Positions 15,667 to 23,491 of a stretch of 64,000 bases of DNA are shown here, piece after piece. This DNA is from Senegalia massiliensis (GTDB lineage Bacteria; Bacillota; Clostridia; Tissierellales; SIT17): assembly GCF_900626135.1 (NCBI RefSeq), contig NZ_LR130786.1, forward strand, positions 496,001 through 560,000, in the 5' to 3' direction. Positions within the stretch are counted from its first letter, which is position 1; each line of letters begins with the position of its first letter. The notes under the pieces are model-generated. The model was given only the letters and a program-made list of their open reading frames with translations. It had not been told where the DNA came from and searched no databases. Position numbers and translations under genes: made by a program.

Positions 15667-16575
15667 TTATATATTTTCATTATCTATCTTTTGAGATTTT
15701 TTTCTTAAAAACTCCCATTTAGTTTCTGCAGTGATAATTCCAACAAAAATAACAGCACTACCTATAACCATTTTAATTGTAAATAATTCTCCCAATAAAA
15801 GAATGGAAAAAAGAGTTCCAAATACAGCTTCTAAACTAAGTATAATAGCAGTATGAGTTGAGGTTGTATATTTCTGTGCTATATTTTGTATTAAGAAAGC
15901 TATTAATGTGCTAACTCCTCCTAGATAAAGTACAGTAAACCACCCTTGTCCACTTATATCTACATTTATAGGCTCAAGGGGTATTGCAAGAATAATAGAA
16001 AATATTGCTGCAAAAATAAATTGTAATATTGTAAGAACTATAGGATCATGTTTTTTTGCAAAATGACCTATTGATGTTATATGTGCTGCAAATAATAATG
16101 CACATAAAAGTGTAAGTAAATCACCACTATTTAATGCTACTCCACCTTCAAGAGTCAAAAATCCTATTCCTACAAGTGTTATAAAAGTAGCTAATATTTC
16201 AAGATTATGTGGCTTTCTTTTACTTATAAACCAAAAAAGGAAAGGAACCATTACTACATTTGTAGCAGTTAGAAACGCTTGCTTGCTAGCTGTAGTAAAT
16301 TGTAAGCCTACTGTTTGTGCTGCAAATGCTGAAAATAAAAAACTACCTATTATAGCACCTGCTATTATATCACTTTTATTTACAGTTTTAAGCTTTTTAA
16401 AAAATACTACACTCATTAAAATAGAAGCTACAATAAATCTCATAGCATTCATAAAAAGTGGTGTCATATCATCTAATCCATTTTTAGTTACAACAAATCC
16501 ACTACCCCATATAATGGCAACTAATACTAATGCCATATCTGCATATAAACTTTTTTTCTTATCTAATTTTACCAC
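15667..16575 (-). CDS. DMT-superfamily transporter with two EamA domains
   Basis: A 302-residue drug/metabolite transporter with ten predicted transmembrane helices and two EamA repeats. The first begins VLVAIIWGSGFVVTK and the second carries LSLEAVFGTLFSILLLGE, a highly conserved EamA signature. Such proteins export amino acids, purines or other metabolites. The start is GTG seven bases after GAGG. It is convergent with the ocd-like gene and monocistronic. The C-terminal tail is charged (EFLRKKSQKIDNENI) and cytoplasmic. Confidence 0.9.
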   Translation of the reverse strand: MVKLDKKKSLYADMALVLVAIIWGSGFVVTKNGLDDMTPLFMNAMRFIVASILMSVVFFKKLKTVNKSDIIAGAIIGSFLFSAFAAQTVGLQFTTASKQAFLTATNVVMVPFLFWFISKRKPHNLEILATFITLVGIGFLTLEGGVALNSGDLLTLLCALLFAAHITSIGHFAKKHDPIVLTILQFIFAAIFSIILAIPLEPINVDISGQGWFTVLYLGGVSTLIAFLIQNIAQKYTTSTHTAIILSLEAVFGTLFSILLLGELFTIKMVIGSAVIFVGIITAETKWEFLRKKSQKIDNENI

Positions 16576-16608
16576 TACATCACCTCTTTATATTTAAGTT
16601 ATAATTAC

Positions 16609-16637
16609 ATTATAGTGCATATCATATAAAAGGTAAA
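16609..16637 (-). promoter_or_regulatory. promoter of the DMT transporter gene
   Basis: On the minus strand TTTACC (16632-16637) and TATAAT (16609-16614) are 17 bases apart, upstream of the GTG start at 16575. Confidence 0.65.
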
Positions 16638-16656
16638 TGAGAAAAAAGATATAAAA

Positions 16657-16686
16657 TACCCTTAAGAATAAATATTCTTAAGGGTA
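16657..16686 (-). terminator. terminator of the DUF1002 gene
   Basis: TACCCTTAAGAATA (16657-16670) pairs with TATTCTTAAGGGTA (16673-16686), directly after the stop codon at 16691. Confidence 0.8.
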
Positions 16687-16690
16687 AATA

Positions 16691-17554
16691 TTAATTAAAT
16701 ATACTATTAAAAAATTCTTTTATAGCATCTATTATCTTTCCAATAAATGATCTTGCTTCTGGATTTTCATCTAATGCTTTATCAATCTTATCTCCTAAAC
16801 CTTTAATTTGATTTTTTATTTCATTTAAATCTAAATCAAGTCCAGATATCTTATCCATTAATTTTGATATATCATCAATTTGTTCCTGAGTTAAATTTAT
16901 ATTTAATTCATTTGCTTTATCTTCTACTACTTCCTTTATTTCATTTACATTTGTAATATTATTATTTATAATATAAATTTTAATTTCGTTTATTAATTCT
17001 GTTGCCTTTTCTTTTCCTATGTTCTCATCTTTACCTAATTCTGAAGTTTTTGCTAATTCTTCTGATGCTATTTCTTTTTCTTCTTCAGATATTTTTTCAC
17101 CTGATAAATCTTCAAATGCCTTTATTATCCCAGTAAGGGCTGCTGTACCTGTAACTTTCATAGGACTATTTACCATTACTTTAGCATCTTTTATTCCTAC
17201 TGTTACTAAAGCATTTTTATACATTTCATCAGTTACCCATGTAATATTATTACTATCTACTTCAATCCCTGCACCATCTTCAAGTTTTTCAACATAAACA
17301 GAAGACAATGCTTTAGTACCTATTATACTTTCATCAATATGTTCTAAAAAATATTTTCTCTCTTCTTCATTTGTCACTTCAATAACTCTTACATCTTCAC
17401 CTACTCCAAAGTATTCTTTCATTTCTTCTTTTTGCTTATCGGTTAAATCTTCTCCAATACTTACTACATTGTCACCAACTACTGCATCAGCAAAACCAAA
17501 AGATGATATAGCAAATATAGATATTAAAAGTATAGACATTATTTTCTTAATCAT
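16691..17554 (-). CDS. DUF1002 domain-containing secreted protein
   Basis: A 287-residue exported protein with an N-terminal signal (hydrophobic residues 5-20, probable cleavage after FGFADA). The mature part matches DUF1002: GEDLTDKQKEEMKEYFGV, the VEVTNEEERKYFLE-like block (here RVIEVTNEEERKYFL) and MVNSPMKVTGTAALTGI near residue 130. The C-terminal half is helical and acidic with KATELINEIK and LTQEQIDDISKLM motifs. The family is widespread in Firmicutes and of unknown function, exported to the cell surface. TGGTATAAT at 17585-17593 on the minus strand is an extended -10 promoter. Confidence 0.88.
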   Translation of the reverse strand: MIKKIMSILLISIFAISSFGFADAVVGDNVVSIGEDLTDKQKEEMKEYFGVGEDVRVIEVTNEEERKYFLEHIDESIIGTKALSSVYVEKLEDGAGIEVDSNNITWVTDEMYKNALVTVGIKDAKVMVNSPMKVTGTAALTGIIKAFEDLSGEKISEEEKEIASEELAKTSELGKDENIGKEKATELINEIKIYIINNNITNVNEIKEVVEDKANELNINLTQEQIDDISKLMDKISGLDLDLNEIKNQIKGLGDKIDKALDENPEARSFIGKIIDAIKEFFNSIFN

Positions 17555-17584
17555 AAAAACACTCCTTTTAACTTGTTTAAATGT

Positions 17585-17593
17585 ATTATACCA
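17585..17593 (-). promoter_or_regulatory. extended -10 promoter of the DUF1002 gene
   Basis: TGGTATAAT on the minus strand, about 30 bases before the start codon. The same nonamer occurs on the plus strand at 17705-17713 for the divergent small gene. Confidence 0.55.
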
Positions 17594-17704
17594 TATTGAT
17601 AATATTTTAATCTATATTTGTAGTTATAATGAAATATGTTATTAATATTACAGAATTAAATTTTCATTACTTTCTGATAATTTGTGATAAATACTATTTA
17701 TATA

Positions 17705-17713
17705 TGGTATAAT
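17705..17713 (+). promoter_or_regulatory. extended -10 promoter of the small membrane gene
   Basis: TGGTATAAT lies so close to the Shine-Dalgarno AAAGGAGGT (17719-17727) that the transcript would start at or within it, giving an extremely short leader. Confidence 0.5.
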
Positions 17714-17734
17714 TTTGTAAAGGAGGTATTGTAT

Positions 17735-17959
17735 ATGAAAAAATATGGTTCTCTTATAGGATTAACTAGCTTATCATTAATTGAATTTATATTTTATCTA
17801 AATGGTGGTAGGGATGATTTAGAAACATTCTTTTTGATATGGTCTATAGTTTGGTTAGCTATGATTCTATTTGGATTATTTAATACATTTCAAAAAGGAG
17901 GTACATACAATACTGCAAGTCCCATGGGTCATCCCAATGATTTTTTAATTACCTCCTAG
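17735..17959 (+). CDS. small two-helix membrane protein, possibly truncated
   Basis: A 74-residue protein starting at the ATG after AAAGGAGGTATTGTAT. Two hydrophobic segments are visible (residues 6-20 and 31-49), joined by GGRDDLET, followed by a polar Gly/Thr/Asn tail. No family is recognised. The TAG stop at 17957 is followed in the same frame by a further open stretch that encodes another hydrophobic helix, and the only terminator lies after that stretch. This product is therefore probably the shortened form of a longer protein of about 108 codons. Confidence 0.6.
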   Translation: MKKYGSLIGLTSLSLIEFIFYLNGGRDDLETFFLIWSIVWLAMILFGLFNTFQKGGTYNTASPMGHPNDFLITS

Positions 17960-18061
17960 CAAAAAACAAAAGGTAATGTAACTAACAATTCACTTACTAC
18001 AGTATTTATGCTAGTATTTTTATTCGGATTTAATTTACTTGGATATTTGATTTTTATGTAA
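17960..18061 (+). pseudogene. in-frame continuation of the small membrane gene after a TAG codon
   Basis: In the same reading frame as the gene at 17735, 33 sense codons follow TAG before TAA at 18059-18061. They encode a polar linker and a strong hydrophobic helix (VFMLVFLFGFNLLGYLIFM). A terminator hairpin starts four bases after that TAA. This suggests the TAG is a recent nonsense mutation, or that it is read through at some frequency. Confidence 0.6.
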
Positions 18062-18064
18062 TAT

Positions 18065-18095
18065 AAATGCTAGTTCTAAATTAGAACTAGCATTT
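18065..18095. terminator. bidirectional terminator between the small membrane gene and ric
   Basis: AAATGCTAGTTCTAA (18065-18079) pairs with TTAGAACTAGCATTT (18081-18095). It serves convergent genes. Confidence 0.82.
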
Positions 18096-18100
18096 AGTAT

Positions 18101-18802
18101 TTATTTAAGTCTTTCAAATAATATATTATTTTCCAAATGAATATGCTCAAATAAATCTTTTTCTATAGCTTCTATTTTTTCAAAAGTTATTATATATGTG
18201 TTACATCCATCTTCTGGAACTTTAAATCCATCTGTTATTTTTCTCATTTCTTTTAATATATCTCCTGCTGCCTCATGTTCTGATTCTGTTTCTTCTAATA
18301 CTTTTAAAGCTTTTATTCTATTTTCTTCTGTAGGATCTTTTTCATATTGTTTGATCATAGGGAATAATAATTCTTCTTCTTTTATTAAATGCTCTTCTAT
18401 TTCAGCTTTTAAGCTATTAAATAATTTGTGTAATTTTGATAATTCAGTTCCATGTGATACATAATGCACTTTTAATATTTTTGAAAGTAATTCCTGTGTA
18501 ATAGGCATTTCTTCTTTCATAAATGTATGATGTTTGTTTACAATATAATCTATTTGTTCACCCATAGTTTTTTCTTTGAAATTGTAACTATTTTCTACTT
18601 CATCTTTCATCTTTTCATATTCACTATTCAATCTATCTAGTAATTCTTTTTCATTTAAATCTTTTTCTTCTATAGCAATACTAAGTGATCTGTCTCCGCC
18701 ACAACAAAAATCTATTTCATAATCCATAAATATATTTGTAGCCCCTGGAAAAATTGTTGCTATATCACCTATTCTTTGCTCTTTATTTATTGTTCTTTCC
18801 AT
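18101..18802 (-). CDS. ric: iron-sulfur cluster repair di-iron protein (Ric/ScdA/YtfE family)
   Basis: A 233-residue protein of the RIC family, which helps restore iron-sulfur clusters damaged by nitric oxide or oxidants. The N-terminal DUF542/ScdA_N domain has the double cysteine in FPGATNIFMDYEIDFCCGG (Cys33, Cys34). The rest is a hemerythrin-like four-helix bundle with the expected His/Glu ligands: NKHHTFM, HYVSHG, HLIKEEELLFP, ESEHEAAG and HIHLENNILF. It is the last gene of the fprA-DUF438-ric operon, 13 bases after the DUF438 gene, with AAGGAGGTAATATCA before its ATG. Confidence 0.94.
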   Translation of the reverse strand: MERTINKEQRIGDIATIFPGATNIFMDYEIDFCCGGDRSLSIAIEEKDLNEKELLDRLNSEYEKMKDEVENSYNFKEKTMGEQIDYIVNKHHTFMKEEMPITQELLSKILKVHYVSHGTELSKLHKLFNSLKAEIEEHLIKEEELLFPMIKQYEKDPTEENRIKALKVLEETESEHEAAGDILKEMRKITDGFKVPEDGCNTYIITFEKIEAIEKDLFEHIHLENNILFERLK

Positions 18803-18815
18803 TGATATTACCTCC

Positions 18816-19565
18816 TTATTTATTAGGTGTAAAACTACAATATCCTATTTCATCACATCTATTCTTCATTTCATCCCAAGTATCTATTTTTTCTATTGAT
18901 TCTAAAGCTGTAGGATACAATATATAATTTTCTTTAAATATATGATCCCTTAGATTAAAAACTATATATTTAGATACTTCATCTAACTTGATTTTAAATC
19001 GTTCAAAGTTCATATTCTCTACATTATGAGAAATTTCTTTTAATAAATTTTTTCTTTCTCTCAAATTATCATGTTCCATTCTCATAATTCTAGTTGGTCC
19101 TGTAATCTCTCTACCTTCCATTTCTAAAAATAATACTTCTTCTTCTCTTTGATGATGCTTTTCAGCATCTAATATATTAAGTGATAACTGTCTTAACTTT
19201 TTAAATTCTTCTCTATCTTTACTATAATTAGTCATTTCTTGTATTTTTAAATTTAAACTATCTAACTCTGTTAAAAATTCTAATATTCTATCATGTTCAC
19301 TTATCAATGTTTCTAATACATGGCCTTCATCTATTTTTAACTTAAGTTTTTCTAACTCACCTTTTAACACTTCCATATGAATATCACATAAATGTCTTAA
19401 ATCTTCTGGTTTCATTCCTTTGTCAATCAATTTTTGCTCAGCCATTGATAATTCTAAAGGATTAATATTTTTAACTAATTCTAATGCTTCATTTCTTAAT
19501 TCAGGAGTTATATTTCCTTTGTTAAGCTTTTCTAATATATTTGATAATTTATCTATTTTATTCAC
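18816..19565 (-). CDS. DUF438 / hemerythrin-domain protein
   Basis: The first 75 residues (KIDKLSNILEKLNKGN and LRHLCDIHMEVLKG) match DUF438. The following bundle is hemerythrin-like with ligands in EHDRILEFL, EKHHQREEEVLFLEME, RMEHDNLRERK and LRDHIFKENYILYPTAL. Such proteins bind a di-iron centre and are linked to oxygen or nitric oxide handling. No PAS domain follows, unlike longer DUF438 proteins. Two GTG codons could start it; the second (19565) is ten bases from AAGGAG and is preferred over the one at 19574, which abuts it. It lies between fprA and ric in one operon. Confidence 0.88.
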   Translation of the reverse strand: MNKIDKLSNILEKLNKGNITPELRNEALELVKNINPLELSMAEQKLIDKGMKPEDLRHLCDIHMEVLKGELEKLKLKIDEGHVLETLISEHDRILEFLTELDSLNLKIQEMTNYSKDREEFKKLRQLSLNILDAEKHHQREEEVLFLEMEGREITGPTRIMRMEHDNLRERKNLLKEISHNVENMNFERFKIKLDEVSKYIVFNLRDHIFKENYILYPTALESIEKIDTWDEMKNRCDEIGYCSFTPNK

Positions 19566-19579
19566 TATAATCACTCTCC

Positions 19580-20803
19580 TTAACTTACTAATATATCTTT
19601 TATTACTCGTGTAGAAGCTTTCACTTCTTCTATATTTTCCTTATCTGGATTAAATTTTACTCTTATTGGAAACTTGATATTATCCATACCCGTTGTTTTA
19701 ATTACATATGAACTATCTACTAATTTTATATTTGTATCTTGTAAATAATCTTTTATAACTTCTACTGCTTCTCCACTCCATCCATAAGATCCAAATGCTA
19801 TTCCTAATTTTTCTTCTAAATTCATATATTTTAATATTTTTAATACTTTTTCTATTCCACCCACCATATCAGCATATCTTGTGGAACTTCCAAAGAAAAT
19901 AGCATCAGAATTCTTAATTTTTTCTTTTACATCATCCATATCTACATTTTCTTTTATATTAATCATTTCTGTTTTTATTCCTTGTAATTCTAGCTCTTCA
20001 GCTATATGTTTTGATATTCTTTTTGTATTTCCTGTCATTGTAGAAAAAAGTATAAGAGCATTTTTATCTTTATTTGGCTTGCTCATTTCATCATATAAAT
20101 CAATATATTTCTTAGGATTATCTCTTAAAATATATCCATGGGATGGAGCTATTATATCTATATCAAGTCTTCTAATTTTTTCTATCATATCTTGAACATA
20201 TGGTCTGTGAGGATGCATAATCAAACTATAATAAACTTTAAAATCTTCTGTAATATCATATGGAGCTAAGTCATTAAATAATTTATCAGTAGCTACATGA
20301 GTGCTAAATATATCACAAGGATATAATACTTTATCTTCCACTGAATAAGTTATCATTGTTTCTTCTGTATGAAGGAAAGGTGTTTCAAAAAACTGAAGTG
20401 TTTTGCCTCCTATATCCAAAATATCTCCATCTTTTATAATCATAAATTTTTTATCATGAAGTTTATACATTTCCTTAAGCTCTTCTGCTCCTAGCTCTGT
20501 TGTAACTATTGTAGCTTGTTTAGCTTTATTAATTAATGCTGGTAATCCTCCAGAATGATCTGGCTCAACATGATTTATAACTATATACTGTATTTTTTCT
20601 AATTCTATATAATCTTTTAACTCTTCAACAAAATTTCTTCCAAAACTTATATCTACTGTATCTATAATTGTTGGTTTTTCAGTATCTAAAAAATAACTAT
20701 TATAAGTTGTTCCTTTTTCTAATGTTAATCTATGGAAAGGTACCTTTCTGTCATCTACATATCCTACCCAATATGAATCTTTAGCTATTAATTTATCGTT
20801 CAT
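19580..20803 (-). CDS. fprA: flavodiiron protein (FprA-type A-type flavoprotein)
   Basis: A 407-residue A-type flavoprotein that reduces oxygen to water and/or nitric oxide to nitrous oxide. The metallo-beta-lactamase-like domain has the di-iron ligand motif HVEPDHSGG (His78, Glu80, Asp82, His83), FLHTEETM, the bridging Asp in YPCDIFS and PSHGYILR. A flavodoxin domain starts near residue 255 with the FMN loop STMTGNTKRIS and ends with YGWSGEAV contacts. No rubredoxin domain is fused, so it needs an external electron donor. It heads the operon with a DUF438 protein and Ric, and an FNR-like box sits at -41.5 of its promoter. Confidence 0.95.
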   Translation of the reverse strand: MNDKLIAKDSYWVGYVDDRKVPFHRLTLEKGTTYNSYFLDTEKPTIIDTVDISFGRNFVEELKDYIELEKIQYIVINHVEPDHSGGLPALINKAKQATIVTTELGAEELKEMYKLHDKKFMIIKDGDILDIGGKTLQFFETPFLHTEETMITYSVEDKVLYPCDIFSTHVATDKLFNDLAPYDITEDFKVYYSLIMHPHRPYVQDMIEKIRRLDIDIIAPSHGYILRDNPKKYIDLYDEMSKPNKDKNALILFSTMTGNTKRISKHIAEELELQGIKTEMINIKENVDMDDVKEKIKNSDAIFFGSSTRYADMVGGIEKVLKILKYMNLEEKLGIAFGSYGWSGEAVEVIKDYLQDTNIKLVDSSYVIKTTGMDNIKFPIRVKFNPDKENIEEVKASTRVIKDILVS

Positions 20804-20844
20804 TATAATACCTCCTAGAGTTTTTTCTCTGTATCTTTAATTAC

Positions 20845-20850
20845 ATTATA
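20845..20850 (-). promoter_or_regulatory. -10 box of the fprA operon
   Basis: TATAAT on the minus strand with no recognisable -35 hexamer at 17 bases, as expected for an activator-dependent promoter. The predicted start point is about 20838. Confidence 0.6.
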
Positions 20851-20872
20851 ATGGCAAATAAAATATAAATCT

Positions 20873-20886
20873 GTGATAAATATCAA
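20873..20886 (-). promoter_or_regulatory. CRP/FNR-type operator at -41.5 of the fprA promoter
   Basis: The minus strand reads TTGAT-ATTT-ATCAC, matching nine of ten specified bases of the FNR box TTGAT-N4-ATCAA. Its centre is 41.5 bases upstream of the predicted start, the standard class II activator position. A CRP/FNR-family sensor of nitric oxide, oxygen or redox state is the likely regulator; its gene is not in the window. Confidence 0.6.
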
Positions 20887-20940
20887 AATCCCGATAAAAT
20901 TAATCGGAATTAATTTAAAAACTAATTATATGCATAAAAA

Positions 20941-20971
20941 ATGCTAGATATCAATTTTTGATATCTAGCAT
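20941..20971 (-). terminator. terminator of the sigma factor/DUF4179 operon
   Basis: ATGCTAGATATCAA (20941-20954) pairs with TTGATATCTAGCAT (20958-20971), with TTTTT following on the minus strand. Confidence 0.85.
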
Positions 20972-20981
20972 AATAAAAACT

Positions 20982-22280
20982 CTAATCTATAGGTATATCA
21001 ATAACTTTATTATATTCTTTGGAATACGTCATTCTTCTTATATCTAACTTATAGTTTTCTCCAACATCTTCAAATTCTAAAGTTCTAGTATAAAGAATTT
21101 TTCCATCTTTTAACTTCTTATATTTTCCATCAGTTATTCTATTTAATTCTATCTTTTTATCCTCTATTAATAGATATAATTCTGAAATAACTACATCTTC
21201 CTCAGTTGTAATAGTAATTAAAGTTTTTCCTTTTTTTTCTTCAATATTATTTATCAATACATTTTGATTATATATTTTAAAATCTTTATTTTTAATTTCC
21301 TTATTTATATCTATAATCTCATTTACATCATGATCCCCAGAAAAACTAACTAATTCCAATTTTAGAGACTTTAAATCTTTTGGTAATGAATCGTATTCTT
21401 TATGAAATGTAATACCCTTAAGATCTGTACTACTCCCTCCCCCTTGCGATTGGAGTTCTTCATCATTTGCATATAATTTTATTTCTATTCTATCCGGTCT
21501 TAATCTTTCATTACTTATAGTGTCTTTAGCAAGTTCAAAAATATTTTGTATTGAACCTTTAATAACTGTTCGTGTAGGAGAAGCCAAAACAGAATCAAAA
21601 TGTATGTCCTCTCTGTCTATTTTAATGGTTTTATTAATAGAAGATTTTAGAGTATTTCCCATAGCTTTATCTCTATCTATTTTAAATGAAATTTCTCCTT
21701 CTTCATTTATATTTTCATTAAATAAATGAATTTTAAAATCTAATGTTCTTTCAAAAAAATAAGGTGTCTCAAAACTTTGTATATACTTAATCATTGTTCC
21801 TTCCTCATTAGATTTTCCTTGTCCTCCTTCAGGAGAATACTCATTTATTAATCCTTTTAAGCTTAATTGGGGTATCATATCTTGTGCATTTCCACTGGGA
21901 TCTTTTATGGTATAAAATGCTAATAATTGACTGTCATCTATCATAATAGCATCTAATGTTACAGAGACATCATTCTCAAAAATATAACCTTTATTAATAA
22001 TTTGACCTTTACCTTGTTCATTTAGATCTTTTATGGCGCCATTCATTACATTGTCATATCCTAATATTTTTTTACCATAAAAGGCTAAAGCATCAAAGTT
22101 ATACCCAATTAATAAAAACACTAAACTTGCAGCTATAATTCTGATTAATTTACTTTTGTTTCTTTTTGGAATTTGCTTATCTTCTAATGCTTTTGTAAGT
22201 CTATATTCTAAATTATCTGGAGCATTAATTTTATCTAATTCTTTTTTCTTGTTTTTTAACATCTTCTCTATATTATTCAA
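20982..22280 (-). CDS. DUF4179 domain-containing membrane protein, probable anti-sigma factor
   Basis: A 432-residue protein with a short charged cytoplasmic N terminus, one transmembrane helix (about residues 44-62 of the protein) and a large extracellular part. DUF4179 covers the region after the helix, with DAIMIDDSQLLAFYTIKDPSG near residue 115. Its gene overlaps the upstream ECF sigma factor by eight bases; the Shine-Dalgarno GGAGGTG lies inside the sigma gene, so the start is TTG at 22280. This position and topology are typical of an anti-sigma factor that holds the sigma factor at the membrane. The signal sensed outside the cell is unknown. Confidence 0.85.
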   Translation of the reverse strand: MNNIEKMLKNKKKELDKINAPDNLEYRLTKALEDKQIPKRNKSKLIRIIAASLVFLLIGYNFDALAFYGKKILGYDNVMNGAIKDLNEQGKGQIINKGYIFENDVSVTLDAIMIDDSQLLAFYTIKDPSGNAQDMIPQLSLKGLINEYSPEGGQGKSNEEGTMIKYIQSFETPYFFERTLDFKIHLFNENINEEGEISFKIDRDKAMGNTLKSSINKTIKIDREDIHFDSVLASPTRTVIKGSIQNIFELAKDTISNERLRPDRIEIKLYANDEELQSQGGGSSTDLKGITFHKEYDSLPKDLKSLKLELVSFSGDHDVNEIIDINKEIKNKDFKIYNQNVLINNIEEKKGKTLITITTEEDVVISELYLLIEDKKIELNRITDGKYKKLKDGKILYTRTLEFEDVGENYKLDIRRMTYSKEYNKVIDIPID

Positions 22281-22794
22281 TATCTTCACCTCCAATTTTA
22301 TCTTTCAATTTCTTTATAGCATTAGAAATTCGAGATTTTACCGTTCCTAAAGGTATATTCAATATTTGTGATATGACCTTATATTCTAAATCTAAAAAAT
22401 ATCGTAATCTAATTACATCTTGGTACTTTTCTCCTAATTGTGATATGTATTTTTCTAATATAATTTTATTATCCCTTTTTTCAATATCTCCCTCGTAATA
22501 TAATTCATTTATAGAATTTAATGGAATTGTTCTTTTTCTTTCCTTAAGAAGCCTTTTACACCTATTAACTAATATAGTCTTACTCCAACTATAAAAAGAT
22601 TCATGTTTTTTTAACTTATCAATATTTTCATATAAAATTATAATCATATCTTCCATAGCATCTAATGCATCTTCTTTATTTTTAAGATAAACATATGCTA
22701 ATTTATAATATTCATCTTTTTGGTACATAACTAATTGAACTAATGCGTTTTTATCTCCAGCCTTTGCTTTTTTCACTAGAATTTTTGTCTGCAT
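22273..22794 (-). CDS. ECF-type sigma-70 family sigma factor
   Basis: A 173-residue sigma factor with only regions 2 and 4. Region 2 includes YKLAYVYLKNKEDALDAMED (about 30-50) and FYSWSKTILVNRCKRLLKE. Region 4 includes LGEKYQDVIRLRYFLDLEYK and the helix-turn-helix ISQILNIPLGTVKSRISNAI. Region 1 is absent, which defines the extracytoplasmic-function group. It directs transcription of a stress regulon after release by the DUF4179 protein encoded immediately downstream. GCGAGGTGAAATA precedes the ATG. Confidence 0.94.
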   Translation of the reverse strand: MQTKILVKKAKAGDKNALVQLVMYQKDEYYKLAYVYLKNKEDALDAMEDMIIILYENIDKLKKHESFYSWSKTILVNRCKRLLKERKRTIPLNSINELYYEGDIEKRDNKIILEKYISQLGEKYQDVIRLRYFLDLEYKVISQILNIPLGTVKSRISNAIKKLKDKIGGEDIE

Positions 22795-22862
22795 TATTTC
22801 ACCTCGCTTTCATATATAAGAGTATCATCTATATTAAAAAGTTCAATTTAATTTATAAATAG

Positions 22863-22910
22863 AACAAATTAGGTATATATCTTAAATTTAAGATATATAC
22901 CTAATTTGTT
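22863..22910 (-). terminator. 48-base perfect palindrome, terminator of the ASCH gene
   Basis: Two 24-base arms (22863-22886 and 22887-22910) are exact reverse complements with no loop bases between them. It lies between the ASCH gene and the sigma factor gene on the minus strand. Confidence 0.75.
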
Positions 22911-22943
22911 TATCTTCCACGTCATCTTCTCTATGTATTAATG

Positions 22944-23417
22944 CTATTTATATACTACTTCAAACTCTTCAAATACTACTGGCATGTCTTTTGAAAATTT
23001 CATATTATATTCTTCTAATTCTTTTTCAAAGAAGTCTATATGAACTCTTCTCCAATATTCTAAAGACTTATCCCCTTCCCCTTCTATTTCTGCCATTTCT
23101 TCATTTACATCTTTAAAAGGAAGAATAATTATTTTTTTAATTCTTATAATACACTGAGCAGCTCCATCCCAATTAGTAATTATACTATAATCATAAACTT
23201 TAGGTAATTCTTCATCATCTATATCATAAATATCATAAAGTGATGCAGTTCCTCTTTTAGTCCCTTGTAGTACTAACTTTGCCAAATTATCAGCACTTTC
23301 TTTATCGCTACAAAAATACCATGATGTATAAGATTTATTAGTATCTTCTATATCTTCCCCTATAGAAAATAAGTAATCTTCCCACATTTTAATTACTGAT
23401 GCATGTTCATTTTCCAT
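22944..23417 (-). CDS. ASCH domain-containing protein
   Basis: A 157-residue single-domain ASCH protein of the PUA-like superfamily. MWEDYLFSIGED, WYFCSDKESADNLAKLVLQG, GTKRGTASLYDIYDID and the terminal EGEGDKSLEYWRRVHIDFF / MPVVFEEFEVVY segments match the family. ASCH proteins bind RNA or nucleosides, and some are amidohydrolases acting on N4-acetylcytidine. It is the first gene, in genome order, of the long minus-strand accessory region. Confidence 0.9.
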   Translation of the reverse strand: MENEHASVIKMWEDYLFSIGEDIEDTNKSYTSWYFCSDKESADNLAKLVLQGTKRGTASLYDIYDIDDEELPKVYDYSIITNWDGAAQCIIRIKKIIILPFKDVNEEMAEIEGEGDKSLEYWRRVHIDFFEKELEEYNMKFSKDMPVVFEEFEVVYK

Positions 23418-23491
23418 ATTTTCAATCCTCCAATATTTATTTTTATATATATTTCTTAATACTTTCTATATATTATAGTAATTATGCTATT

